A DNA stretch of 7,578 nt from a bacterium (GTDB taxonomy: Bacteria; Patescibacteriota; Saccharimonadia; Saccharimonadales; Saccharimonadaceae), in contig JAKQOF010000062.1 in assembly GCA_029565375.1 (NCBI GenBank), positions 1-7,578 on the forward strand, read 5' to 3'. A model generated the notes under the pieces. The model ran no database searches. It worked only from the letters and a program-made list of their open reading frames with translations, and was not told the DNA's origin. The number at the start of each line of letters is the position of its first letter. The first letter of the stretch is position 1. Positions 1 to 5,175 of this stretch are shown piece by piece. The position numbers and the translations under genes were made by a program.

Positions 1-1
1 T

Positions 2-1870
2 GAGGATGTGCTGCAGGGTGTGAGATGGCAGAACCATATCCACACGATTATTAATGAATATAAAAAACCAGTTCGCACAGGTGGTGTTGCACGTGATTGG
101 TCGTTTGGTTGGATACCACTATTAACACGTTTTGGACAAAACATCAGTCGAGGCGGCGGCATATCACGAGTCGAACTAGAGGCACATACCGACGCAGTGA
201 CCCAGTTGATAGAGACACTATCTGTGAAAGGGCACAGGAATGCGGCCTTGGTTGGTCCAAGTGGTGTGGGCAAAACCGAAATTCTTCAGGTTCTTGCATC
301 GACGTTGCTTGATGCACGTGCTGATTTGCCAGCTGACGTACGATTCCGCCAGGTATTTGTGCTTGACGCAGCAGCACTTATATCGGCAGCAGCGGGGAGA
401 GGTGAACTAGAGGCTCTGCTGGACAGTATCCTCGGGGAAGCGTATGGCGCAAAAAATATAATTGTCTGCTTGGACAATGCAGAATTGTTCCTCGAGGAAG
501 GCATAGGTTCTGTCGATATCAGCAACGTTCTTATTCCTGTTCTCGAAGCGGGGCGTTTGCAGATGATTTTAACTATGGACGAACAACGCTTTTTGAAAAT
601 CAGTCAGCGTAACGGTCAACTTGCAAATGCGCTTAATCGCATCGTTGTATCACCAGCGTTAAAAGATGAGACGATGACTATTATGCAGGACCACTTGATG
701 ATGGTTGAGTATTCACGGCGGGTGACATATATGTACCAGGCAATGACAGAAGCCTACCAACTCAGCGAGCGGTATATTCACAACCTAGCCATGCCAGGAC
801 GTGCCTTGAAGTTGCTTGAGGCTGCTGCCGGCTACGACGACAACGGGCTTGTTACAGCACGTTCTGTGCAACAAGCGATCGAAAAGACGATGAATATTAA
901 GGTTGCTAAAGCTGATACTGATGACGAGCGTGATACATTATTGAACATGGAAAGTTTGATTCACGAACGCATGATCAATCAAACACGGGCTGTCGGTGTT
1001 GTCAGCGATGCACTGCGTCGTGCACGGGCAGGTGTGCGCAATCAGAATCGTCCAATCGGCACGTTCTTGTTTCTCGGCCCGACAGGTGTCGGTAAAACCG
1101 AACTTGCAAAGGCGCTCGCGAGTGTCTATTTTGGCGGTGAAGACCATATTATACGTTTGGATATGAACGAATTTGTTAGTAGTGACGATATGGAGCGTTT
1201 GCTGGCAGACGGCGCAGATGACGCCAACAGCTTGACGGCTCAGGTTATGAAGCAGCCGTTTAGTGTGGTGCTACTCGATGAGATAGAAAAGGCACATCCA
1301 AATGTCTTGACAACATTGCTACAGTTACTTGATGAAGGTATTATGCGTGATGTTCGCAATCGTGAGGTCAGTTTTCGTGACGCGATTATTATTGCAACGA
1401 GTAACGCAGGCGCTGATCGTATTCGAGAACATATTGAGCGTGGTATCGAAATCGATAAGTTTGAAAGCCAATTTGTCGATGAGCTTATTGCCAGCAACCA
1501 ATTCCGACCTGAGTTTTTGAATCGCTTTGACGAGATTGTCATGTTCCGGCCGCTTAACAAACAAGAGTTATTACAAGTTGTGGATTTGATTTTAAAGGAT
1601 GTGAATAAGACGTTAGAGCTACAAAAAGTCTCGGTCAACGTATCGCAGGAAGCCAAAGTATATTTGGTTGACGCAGGCTATGACCCACGTCTTGGAGCAC
1701 GGCCAATGCGACGTGTCGTGCAACGAGCGGTCGAAAATACCGTCGCCAAGCAGATGCTTTCGGGAGATGTTGAACCGGGCAGCATTATCGAGATATCGCT
1801 CCAGCAAGTTGAGAAGATACTAGGGGACAAGCAGGCAGCAGATCACATTATCGACGAGGCTAGTTCCTAA
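2..1870 (+). CDS. Clp/Hsp100-type AAA+ ATPase, divergent, 5' partial
   Basis: The reading frame is open to the window edge, so the N-terminus is missing; residues here are counted from the GTG at 8. Two AAA+ modules follow a linker with DWSFGWIPLL (30-39). D1 has Walker A GPSGVGKT (83-90) but a Walker B ending in D156-N157 instead of DE. The usual ERRFQ arginine-finger stretch reads NALN (207-210). D2 keeps Walker A GPTGVGKT (357-364), Walker B LLDE (422-425), sensor-1 N466, FRPEFLNRFDE with R506, and sensor-2 GAR (563-565). There is no coiled-coil M-domain between D1 and D2, and I see no ClpP-binding IGF/LGF loop after TSNAG (464-468). The pore-loop aromatics are absent in both domains. Class Clp/Hsp100 is certain; ClpB, ClpC or a separate CPR paralogue is not resolved, and proteolytic partnership with ClpP is doubtful. 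The gene ends in tandem TAA codons, 4 nt from the convergent tsaC. Confidence 0.93.
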   Translation, partial: EDVLQGVRWQNHIHTIINEYKKPVRTGGVARDWSFGWIPLLTRFGQNISRGGGISRVELEAHTDAVTQLIETLSVKGHRNAALVGPSGVGKTEILQVLASTLLDARADLPADVRFRQVFVLDAAALISAAAGRGELEALLDSILGEAYGAKNIIVCLDNAELFLEEGIGSVDISNVLIPVLEAGRLQMILTMDEQRFLKISQRNGQLANALNRIVVSPALKDETMTIMQDHLMMVEYSRRVTYMYQAMTEAYQLSERYIHNLAMPGRALKLLEAAAGYDDNGLVTARSVQQAIEKTMNIKVAKADTDDERDTLLNMESLIHERMINQTRAVGVVSDALRRARAGVRNQNRPIGTFLFLGPTGVGKTELAKALASVYFGGEDHIIRLDMNEFVSSDDMERLLADGADDANSLTAQVMKQPFSVVLLDEIEKAHPNVLTTLLQLLDEGIMRDVRNREVSFRDAIIIATSNAGADRIREHIERGIEIDKFESQFVDELIASNQFRPEFLNRFDEIVMFRPLNKQELLQVVDLILKDVNKTLELQKVSVNVSQEAKVYLVDAGYDPRLGARPMRRVVQRAVENTVAKQMLSGDVEPGSIIEISLQQVEKILGDKQAADHIIDEASS

Positions 1871-1874
1871 TAAA

Positions 1875-2417
1875 CTAGGCTCGAAGTATCTCAACACCAC
1901 CTGACGTTATTTTGATAATCTTTGATGGTTTGTCACCGACAGGTCCCCCAATGTAAAAATCGACCGTATCGCCAAAGTAGGCTCGAGCCGCGTCGATGCT
2001 TGGTGCGGGCGTCAGACCTTCTGGGTTTGCACTCGGCGCAACCAGAGGCCCGGTTCTTGCGATGAGTGACGTCAGTTCTGGCTTGGCTGGTAAACGAAAC
2101 GCAAGCGAGTGTGTGTCACGATGTAGGTACTCGAACTTTGGGCCAAAACAATCTAGTATGACACTCACAGGGCCAGGCCAGTATTGTTCGAGTATCCGTT
2201 CTTCTTCTCTTGTCAGATTAATACCAAATAGCTCTACGTCCGCAGGGTCGCTAATCAAAATGATAAATGGCTTGGTAGGAGTACGTTCTTTGACGCTGTA
2301 TATTCTTTCAACAGTTGCCTGGTTGAGCGCCTGTCCGACAACACCGTACAACGTATCAGTCGCCAGTACGCCGATACCGCCAGTCTTTAGTATTGATGCT
2401 GCTTTTTCGTATTCCAT
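1875..2417 (-). CDS. tsaC: L-threonylcarbamoyladenylate synthase (TsaC/YrdC/Sua5 family)
   Basis: This cytoplasmic enzyme family makes threonylcarbamoyl-AMP from threonine, bicarbonate and ATP, the donor for t6A at position 37 of ANN-reading tRNAs. The 180-residue product is one YrdC domain, the length of TsaC, without the C-terminal Sua5 domain. Family motifs seen: ATDTLYG (19-25), KERTPTKP (43-50) for the KxR..KP nucleotide/phosphate site, WPGPVSVIL (80-88), FRLP (107-110) and PLVAPSANPEG (124-134). The usual STIV motif near the end reads SKII (165-168), an odd change in an active-site segment. The ATG at 2417 fits an extended -10 box only about 10 nt away, suggesting a leaderless mRNA. The gene faces the Clp ATPase tail to tail with a 4-nt gap and lies beside tRNA-His. 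The other t6A genes (tsaB, tsaD, tsaE) are not in the window. Confidence 0.93.
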   Translation of the reverse strand: MEYEKAASILKTGGIGVLATDTLYGVVGQALNQATVERIYSVKERTPTKPFIILISDPADVELFGINLTREEERILEQYWPGPVSVILDCFGPKFEYLHRDTHSLAFRLPAKPELTSLIARTGPLVAPSANPEGLTPAPSIDAARAYFGDTVDFYIGGPVGDKPSKIIKITSGGVEILRA

Positions 2418-2425
2418 GTGTCATT

Positions 2426-2434
2426 ACTATAGCA
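2426..2434 (-). promoter_or_regulatory. Extended -10 promoter of tsaC
   Basis: The minus strand reads TGCTATAGT, an extended -10 (TG-n-TATAGT). Placing +1 seven bases past the hexamer gives about 2419, two bases before the ATG at 2417, so the transcript would be leaderless. No convincing -35 is seen, which is common with TGn promoters. Confidence 0.6.
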
Positions 2435-2466
2435 AAATGGTTGACGGGTGAGATAGTGTGATTAAA

Positions 2467-2495
2467 AATAATACGACCACAAGGATCGTATTATT
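2467..2495 (-). terminator. Intrinsic terminator after tRNA-His (bidirectional shape)
   Basis: AATAATACGACC (2467-2478) pairs with GGATCGTATTATT (2483-2495), leaving a 4-base loop and one bulged base. On the minus strand the stem follows the tRNA-His CCA end directly and continues into TTTAAT; on the plus strand it continues into ATTTT. It separates the tRNA-His transcript from the tsaC promoter. Confidence 0.75.
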
Positions 2496-2499
2496 ATTT

Positions 2500-2577
2500 T
2501 GGGGCGAATGATGGGGATTGAACCCACTACCTACGGAACCACAACCCGTCGCTCTAACCAAATGAGCTACATTCGCC
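2500..2577 (-). tRNA. tRNA-His (GTG)
   Basis: The minus strand folds as a full cloverleaf. Acceptor GCGAATG pairs with CATTCGC; the encoded extra 5' G (G-1, at 2577) faces discriminator C73 (2503), the identity pair recognised by HisRS. The CCA is encoded (2502-2500). Anticodon GTG sits at 2542-2540 in loop TTGTGGT on stem ACGGG/TCCGT (one G-U pair). The T-arm is GTGGG TTCAATC CCCAT. It is transcribed away from tRNA-Gly and is followed at once by a terminator. Confidence 0.97.
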
Positions 2578-2606
2578 ATAGATTGTTATGGTTGTATAAC
2601 TAAGCA

Positions 2607-2615
2607 ATTGTAACA
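2607..2615 (-). promoter_or_regulatory. Candidate extended -10 promoter of tRNA-His
   Basis: The minus strand reads TGTTACAAT (TG-n-TACAAT), predicting +1 near 2600 and a 22-23 nt leader before G-1. A TATACA box a little closer to the tRNA is an alternative. No clear -35 is visible. Confidence 0.4.
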
Positions 2616-2645
2616 GATTGAGGATGATATGAAAATACACCACTA

Positions 2646-2668
2646 AATACGATATACGACTTCGTATT
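2646..2668. repeat. Dyad AATACGA-N9-TCGTATT, second copy
   Basis: This 23-bp inverted repeat has exactly the same arms and the same 9-bp spacer length as 2470-2492 inside the tRNA-His terminator, but a different spacer sequence. It lies between the divergent tRNA-His and tRNA-Gly promoters. It could be a protein-binding site or a hairpin; it has no T-tract. Confidence 0.5.
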
Positions 2669-2708
2669 ACAAAATATGCTCGGCCGGACAAAATATGTAA
2701 TAAATATG
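2669..2708. repeat. Short AAATATG direct repeats
   Basis: ACAAAATATG occurs exactly twice (2669-2678, 2688-2697), 19 bp apart, and the AAATATG core recurs at 2702-2708. Together with the dyad just before it, this makes an AT-rich block upstream of the tRNA-Gly promoter. Function is unknown. Confidence 0.5.
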
Positions 2709-2748
2709 TTCGACAACTGACAGGGGACTTCAATAACTAAGGATAGCC

Positions 2749-2757
2749 TGATATAAT
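2749..2757 (+). promoter_or_regulatory. Extended -10 promoter of tRNA-Gly
   Basis: TGATATAAT is a consensus TATAAT preceded by TGn. The predicted +1 is about 2764, four bases before the mature tRNA 5' end. TTCAAT at 2729-2734 could act as a weak -35 with a 17-bp spacer. Confidence 0.75.
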
Positions 2758-2767
2758 AGGCTGACAT

Positions 2768-2842
2768 GCGGGCGTCGTATAATGGCTAATATGCCTGCCT
2801 TCCAAGCAAGCGATGAGAGTTCGATTCTCTCCGCCCGCACCA
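2768..2842 (+). tRNA. tRNA-Gly (TCC)
   Basis: Acceptor GCGGGCG (2768-2774) pairs perfectly with CGCCCGC (2832-2838). The D-arm is GTAT/ATAT with one G-U pair. Anticodon TCC is at 2801-2803 in loop CTTCCAA. The T-arm is GAGAG TTCGATT CTCTC. Discriminator A73 (2839) and CCA (2840-2842) are encoded. The anticodon stem CCTGC/GCAAG has one C-A mismatch (2795 and 2809). A73, not U73, is the base associated with the alpha2-type GlyRS rather than the alpha2beta2 type. The anticodon gives no sign of UGA recoding to glycine. Confidence 0.96.
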
Positions 2843-2882
2843 ATTTAAGAATCATGTCGAAAGACATGATTTTTAAATTGGT
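2839..2882 (+). terminator. 20-bp hairpin/terminator overlapping the tRNA-Gly 3' end
   Basis: Bases 2839-2858 pair with 2863-2882 as a 20-bp stem (one G-U at 2849/2872) capped by a GAAA tetraloop. The inner 9-bp stem followed by TTTTT (2870-2874) works as an intrinsic terminator. The outer half begins at the discriminator base and pairs the whole ACCA end with TGGT (2879-2882 region), so read-through transcripts would bury the tRNA 3' end. Confidence 0.75.
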
Positions 2883-2960
2883 CACGAACCGGATGAGAGT
2901 TCGGGAGACGCAGCGAAATAAAAATGTGTTTACATATATTTACGAGCAAGTTGAGATAGG
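2883..2960. other. Gene-poor spacer with a tRNA-Gly T-arm fragment
   Basis: GATGAGAGTTCG at 2892-2903 exactly repeats 12 bases of tRNA-Gly (2812-2823) but does not continue into a T-arm. CGCAGCGA follows, and the same eight bases occur in the rearranged tRNA-Arg segment. The rest is AT-rich with no credible ORF. Confidence 0.45.
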
Positions 2961-2963
2961 GAG

Positions 2964-2992
2964 CTTGGGCGACCGCCGTCTTTCCGCCCGAG
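2964..2992 (+). other. GC-rich hairpin just upstream of the deoxyribosyltransferase promoter
   Basis: CTTGGGCG (2964-2971) pairs with CGCCCGAG (2985-2992), 8 bp with one G-U and a 13-base loop. TTT and then the -10 box of the next gene follow. It may be a weak terminator of read-through from tRNA-Gly or an operator in the -35 zone. Confidence 0.4.
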
Positions 2993-2994
2993 TT

Positions 2995-3003
2995 TGCTAT
3001 ACT
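2995..3003 (+). promoter_or_regulatory. Extended -10 promoter, leaderless start
   Basis: TGCTATACT (TG-n-TATACT) predicts +1 near 3010, two bases before the ATG at 3012. There is no room for a Shine-Dalgarno site in the predicted transcript. Confidence 0.65.
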
Positions 3004-3011
3004 GATTCCAT

Positions 3012-3380
3012 ATGAAGATATATCTGTCGCACGCAAGCAACTATGACTACACAAATGAGTTGTATATACCCATCAAGACTTCTGGTTTAGTTGATACATA
3101 TAACTTTGTACTGCCGCACGACAGTGACGATACTGGCGAGAATACCAAAGATATTATAATGAGCAGTGATCTTGTGATTGCTGAGGTAAGCTTTCCGTCA
3201 ACGGGTCAGGGTATTGAGTTGGGCTGGGCAAATGACAACCATGTACCGGTTGTATGTATCTATAAAAGCGGTGCGAAAATATCTGGTGCGCTACGATTTA
3301 TCACAGATAATTTTGTCGTGTATGCAGATACCGATGACATGATCGTTCAGCTCACAGCGTGGCTTCATAAGAACACCTAA
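3012..3380 (+). CDS. Small nucleoside 2-deoxyribosyltransferase / DNPH1-like protein
   Basis: The 122-residue cytoplasmic protein has the hallmark segment of the nucleoside 2-deoxyribosyltransferase superfamily: SSDLVIAEVSFPSTGQGIEL (51-70), then GWANDNHVPVVCIY. D53 and the glutamate in the GxxxE context (E69, the family nucleophile) are present. Family members cleave or transfer the N-glycosidic bond of (deoxy)nucleosides or nucleotides. The AEVSFPSTGQGIELG string resembles DNPH1/RCL, which hydrolyses deoxynucleoside 5'-monophosphates, more than classical NDT. The N-terminal MKIYLSHA strand lacks the GSIRGG phosphate loop typical of RCL, so substrate choice is open. The gene is shorter than typical members (about 140-170). 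It meets convergent purF with a 4-nt gap; both act on nucleotides, but they are not co-transcribed. Confidence 0.82.
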   Translation: MKIYLSHASNYDYTNELYIPIKTSGLVDTYNFVLPHDSDDTGENTKDIIMSSDLVIAEVSFPSTGQGIELGWANDNHVPVVCIYKSGAKISGALRFITDNFVVYADTDDMIVQLTAWLHKNT

Positions 3381-3384
3381 AGAG

Positions 3385-4809
3385 TTAAGCGTGTATACGT
3401 GCTGGTTGGTGAATAATAGCATCTTGTTGACGACCAATCGCAATTGGGTAAATACCATCAAAGCATGATGTAGAGAAAGACGAGGCCGGCATGCCAGTTG
3501 CGCGGATCATACGGTCGTAAGACAGGTAGCCAAGTGAGTCGACTCCCAGGTGGTCTTTGATCATGTGTGGTGTCATGTGATGTGCAATCAGGTCTGCTTG
3601 GTTAGGTAGGTTGATGCCGTAAAAATCAGGGAACTTGACTGGCGGTGAGCTGATAAGGATATGGACTTCTTTTGCGCCTGCTTCATACAACATGCGAGCA
3701 ATTTTACGTGTTGTTGTACCGCGGACGATTGAGTCATCGATCAAAATAACCCGTTTGCCGCCGAGTACACCAGGTAATGGGTTCAACTTCATCTTTAAAT
3801 CTTGGTCGCGTAGTTGTGCTGATGGGCGAATAAACGTACGGTGTATATAACGGTTTTTAATAAGCCCCATCTCGAATGGGATGCCGCTGGCGTGTGAGTA
3901 GCCAAGGGCGGCAGGGATACCAGAGTCGGGTACTGGCACGACAATATCGGCGTCGATTTTAAATTGACGAGCAAGTTCTTTGCCCATATTCTCGCGAACT
4001 TGGTTGACGCTTTTGCCCTCAATGACGCTGTCGGGACGAGCAAAATACACAAACTCAAAGATATCAAGCTTTAGGGTACCTGGTACAACTTGTCGGGAAT
4101 GAATACCGTCCTTGTCAATCGTTACCATCTCACCGGGCAGAACATCGCGAATAAACGTCGCCCCAACGGTATCAAATGCACAGGTCTCGGATGCGACAAC
4201 ATAGCCGTCACCAAGCTTTGCGATTGACAGCGGTCGGATGCCACAGTGGTCACGAAAGGCAACCAATGAGTCAGTTGTCATAGCAACCGCAGAGAACGCA
4301 CCGTCAAAGAGTGGGTACGACTGTACAATTGCTTCTTCGAGGCTCAGGTTGTCTTGTTCCATAAAGACAGCGATAACTTCGGCCATCATTTCTGAGTCAT
4401 TGAGTTTGTGTACATCGATTGCGAAGCCACGCTTGTTCAAGAACTTTTCTAGCTTATCGGTAACGGGGAAGTTGCCATTGTGCGCAAAGGCGAGTTTTGC
4501 CTCGCGTTTAAGAATTGGTTGCGCATGGACATCGTCCGCAGCACCAGATGTAGAATAGCGGTTGTGGCCAATACTGATATCGCCAACCAGTTGTTCGAGG
4601 TCTTCGGGGCGGTATGCGCTTGCGACCAGCCCAGGGCTGGTGTGTTGATGAAAAAGCGTTCCATCAGTCGTGACAATACCTGAGCTTTCTTGACCGCGGT
4701 GTTGGAGTGCCCAGAGGCCATAAAAAGTTGTACGCGCTGCGTCATCACCTGTTCCAAATGTCCCAAAGACCGCACACTTTTCGTGGAGTGAACCTTCTAG
4801 CGACGACAT
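3385..4809 (-). CDS. purF: Amidophosphoribosyltransferase
   Basis: This enzyme performs the first committed step of purine synthesis, PRPP + glutamine to 5-phosphoribosylamine. The 474 residues match the family. The N-terminal nucleophile is C12 (EKCAVFG), preceded by an 11-residue propeptide to be cleaved. The glutaminase domain has ALQHRGQESSG (34-44), NRYSTSG (83-89), AHNGN (109-113) and RDHCGIRPL (186-194). The transferase domain has the flexible loop near KNRYIHRTFIRP (318-329), the PRPP loop VILIDDSIVRGTTTRK (354-369) and SCFDGIYP (448-455). Cysteines that bind the [4Fe-4S] cluster in Bacillus-type enzymes look lost by eye: PDFYGI for PCFYGI, LDIFEF without Cys, and only C449 left of the C-terminal pair. 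A cluster-free, E. coli-like enzyme is inferred. No other pur gene is nearby. Confidence 0.97.
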   Translation of the reverse strand: MSSLEGSLHEKCAVFGTFGTGDDAARTTFYGLWALQHRGQESSGIVTTDGTLFHQHTSPGLVASAYRPEDLEQLVGDISIGHNRYSTSGAADDVHAQPILKREAKLAFAHNGNFPVTDKLEKFLNKRGFAIDVHKLNDSEMMAEVIAVFMEQDNLSLEEAIVQSYPLFDGAFSAVAMTTDSLVAFRDHCGIRPLSIAKLGDGYVVASETCAFDTVGATFIRDVLPGEMVTIDKDGIHSRQVVPGTLKLDIFEFVYFARPDSVIEGKSVNQVRENMGKELARQFKIDADIVVPVPDSGIPAALGYSHASGIPFEMGLIKNRYIHRTFIRPSAQLRDQDLKMKLNPLPGVLGGKRVILIDDSIVRGTTTRKIARMLYEAGAKEVHILISSPPVKFPDFYGINLPNQADLIAHHMTPHMIKDHLGVDSLGYLSYDRMIRATGMPASSFSTSCFDGIYPIAIGRQQDAIIHQPARIHA

Positions 4810-4819
4810 TGACCCATGA

Positions 4820-4825
4820 CACCTT
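4820..4825 (-). promoter_or_regulatory. Ribosome binding site of purF
   Basis: The minus strand reads AAGGTG, ending 10 bases before the ATG at 4809. It supports that start, which leaves an 11-residue propeptide before catalytic Cys12. The nearby ATG at 4817 is out of frame. Confidence 0.6.
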
Positions 4826-4856
4826 ACCCTCGTTTACCATTAACGTATTTATGCTC

Positions 4857-4865
4857 ATTTTAGCA
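4857..4865 (-). promoter_or_regulatory. Extended -10 promoter of purF
   Basis: The minus strand reads TGCTAAAAT, placing +1 near 4850 and giving a leader of about 41 nt. It is back to back with the tRNA-Arg promoter, about 30 bp away. No purine riboswitch-like fold is evident in so short a leader. Confidence 0.55.
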
Positions 4866-4889
4866 CAGAACGTAAAACATGGCATACCT

Positions 4890-4898
4890 TGCTATAAT
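4890..4898 (+). promoter_or_regulatory. Extended -10 promoter of the tRNA-Arg locus
   Basis: TGCTATAAT is a perfect TATAAT with TGn, predicting +1 near 4905. It is suited to the truncated tRNA copy starting at 4928, but intact tRNA-Arg begins 132 nt after +1. No other good promoter is seen between 4905 and 5037. Confidence 0.7.
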
Positions 4899-4919
4899 AA
4901 GCTGGTACGCCAGACGACA

Positions 4920-5028
4920 TACAATTTGCCCCGGTAGCTCAGTTGCCCGAGCGCAGCGAGAAGTAATCAATCTAGCAGGCTCTATCCAACTGAATCCAAG
5001 CTACTGTTCGTGTGCTTCCCAAGGTACG
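4920..5028 (+). pseudogene. Broken tRNA-Arg copy with inverted D-arm fragment
   Basis: Bases 4920-4945 repeat 5029-5054 exactly (26 bp: leader TACAATTT plus the first 18 tRNA-Arg bases), with a period of 109 bp. After 4945 the sequence departs from tRNA. An inverted copy follows: GCTCTATCCAACTGA (4979-4993) is the reverse complement of tRNA-Arg 5048-5062, and GCTAC (5000-5004) of 5043-5047, separated by an extra ATCCAA. There is no anticodon, T-arm or acceptor 3' strand, so this copy cannot be a tRNA. It sits between the only clear promoter and the intact gene. Confidence 0.8.
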
Positions 5029-5036
5029 TACAATTT

Positions 5037-5113
5037 GCCCCGGTAGCTCAGTTGGATAGAGCAGAGGACTTCTAAGCCTAAGGTCGCTGGTTCAAGCCCA
5101 GCCCGGGGTACCA
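5037..5113 (+). tRNA. tRNA-Arg (TCT)
   Basis: Acceptor GCCCCGG (5037-5043) pairs with CCGGGGT (5103-5109; G1-U72 wobble). The D-arm is GCTC/GAGC. Anticodon TCT is at 5071-5073 in loop CTTCTAA. The T-arm GCTGG TTCAAGC CCAGC is perfect. A73 and CCA (5111-5113) are encoded. The anticodon stem GAGGA/GCCTA has purine-purine oppositions at both ends (5064/5080 G-A and 5068/5076 A-G), leaving three good pairs. It reads AGA and probably AGG; A37 is the expected t6A site, linking it to tsaC. A short AAATC/GATTT stem follows without a T-run. Confidence 0.92.
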
Positions 5114-5137
5114 AATCAAAGATTTATTGCAGGCTCA

Positions 5138-5165
5138 TTGCTATTAATTGTAGTTTGCTTATAAT
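5138..5165 (+). promoter_or_regulatory. Promoter of the membrane-protein gene, leaderless start
   Basis: TTGCTA (5138-5143) and TATAAT (5160-5165) are spaced by 16 bp. The predicted +1 is near 5172, four bases before the ATG at 5176. A longer reading from TTG at 5155 would begin inside the promoter and is unlikely. Confidence 0.6.
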
Positions 5166-5175
5166 CATAAGTATT

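Noticed and set aside
2440..2468. TTGACG with a downstream AT-rich box as a plus-strand promoter
   Set aside because: It would run straight into the tRNA-His terminator hairpin and against the tRNA gene, and it has no good -10.
2646..2708. CRISPR-like repeats
   Set aside because: Repeat units are 7-10 bp with unequal, very short spacing; there is no array structure and no cas gene.
2782..3015. 77-codon plus-strand reading frame over tRNA-Gly
   Set aside because: It runs through the tRNA, its terminator and the next promoter, and has no protein-like pattern.
4946..4960. CCGAGCGCAGCGAG shared with common cloning-vector sequence
   Set aside because: The match is only about 14 bases and the flanks differ; chance or a widespread motif is more likely than contamination.
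4928..5113. A single tRNA-Arg interrupted by an intron in the D-loop
   Set aside because: The downstream copy is complete by itself, and the upstream copy duplicates its 5' part, so this is duplication, not splicing.
5155..5175. TTG at 5155 as start of the membrane protein
   Set aside because: This start overlaps the TATAAT box at 5160-5165; the ATG at 5176 lies just after the predicted transcription start.
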